This document shows, piece by piece, positions 32,936 through 33,031 of a stretch of DNA of 33,031 nucleotides. The stretch is from Clostridiaceae bacterium. GTDB lineage: Bacteria; Bacillota; Clostridia; Peptostreptococcales; Peptostreptococcaceae. The notes under the pieces were generated by a model, which worked only from the letters and a program-made list of their open reading frames with translations, had not been told where the DNA came from and made no database searches. Position 1 is the first letter of the stretch. The number at the start of each line of letters is the position of its first letter. The stretch is taken from the NCBI GenBank assembly GCA_902362365.1, contig CABIVQ010000037.1, positions 1-33,031 of the forward strand. The letters are read 5' to 3'. The position numbers and the translations under genes were made by a program.

Positions 32936-33031
32936 CTTGGTCAAGTCCTCGACCTATTAGTATCGGTAAGCTACATACATTACTGCACTTCCACCTCCGA
33001 CCTATCAACCAGGTAGTCTTCCTGGGGTCTT
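32936..33031 (-). rRNA. 23S ribosomal RNA, 3' end (partial)
   Basis: Minus strand ends in CTAATAGGTCGAGGACTTGA, the conserved 3' terminus of bacterial 23S rRNA, preceded by GGTTGATAGGTCGGAGGTGG and AGCTTACCGATACT. Only about the last 96 bases are inside the window; the gene continues to the right. The exact 3' boundary is estimated from the terminal helix. No 5S follows before the tRNA. Confidence 0.92.

Overview
The window is strongly A+T-rich DNA from a low-GC Gram-positive bacterium. The class B sortase, LCP ligase, CpsC/CpsD pair, DUF3100/M20 operon, clean AGGAGG-type ribosome binding sites and the 23S/tRNA-Thr sequences suggest a clostridial genome, most likely in or near Peptostreptococcaceae (Clostridioides, Paeniclostridium, Paraclostridium, Romboutsia). 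The species cannot be fixed from sequence reading alone.

Layout. (1) 158-2131, minus: a DUF368 polyprenyl-phosphate translocase and galU. (2) About 2132-6640: a gene-poor stretch, then a decayed prophage replication/regulation module on the minus strand. It holds a Mor-family activator, a DnaC-like helicase loader, a replication protein broken by a one-base contraction of a T-run, a YqaJ-type C-terminal fragment, a KilAC antirepressor fragment, and two related HTH proteins separated by tiny overlapping ORFs. It lies between galU and ugd. (3) 6680-21467, minus: a complete-looking Wzx/Wzy surface-polysaccharide operon, read from right to left: CpsC-type co-polymerase, CpsD tyrosine kinase, long 4,6-dehydratase, initiating sugar-phosphate transferase, PglD-like acetyltransferase, GT4, hexapeptide acyltransferase, GT4, GT4, Wzy, acyltransferase-3, Wzx, UDP-GlcA 4-epimerase, UDP-glucose dehydrogenase. 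(4) 21906-25389: envelope genes, namely sortase B, an LCP ligase, a VanZ-like protein, an anchored unknown protein and a tiny lysine-rich protein. (5) 25499-28045: a predicted transmembrane pseudokinase with a Pro/Glu repeat tail, and a YitT-family protein. (6) 28346-31135, plus: DUF3100 membrane protein, small membrane protein and M20 amidohydrolase, convergent with a large HTH regulator (31386-32669). (7) 32780-33031, minus: tRNA-Thr directly behind the 3' end of a 23S rRNA, with no 5S between them.

How the genes fit together. GalU, Ugd and the epimerase should supply UDP-glucose, UDP-glucuronate and UDP-galacturonate. The dehydratase and acetyltransferase supply a modified HexNAc. The phosphotransferase loads the first sugar on undecaprenyl phosphate, three GT4 enzymes extend it, two acyltransferases decorate it, and Wzx/Wzy with CpsC/CpsD flip and polymerise it. 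An LCP enzyme can ligate the polymer to peptidoglycan, and the DUF368 protein can return the lipid carrier. Two expected partners are absent from the window: a CpsB-type phosphatase and a PglE/EpsN-type aminotransferase.

The most unusual points are the pseudokinase with a terminator-like hairpin against its start, the apparent AUA start of the DUF368 gene, the T-run frameshift in the phage replication gene, the coupled HTH/micro-ORF set, and a very long hairpin between srtB and the LCP gene.
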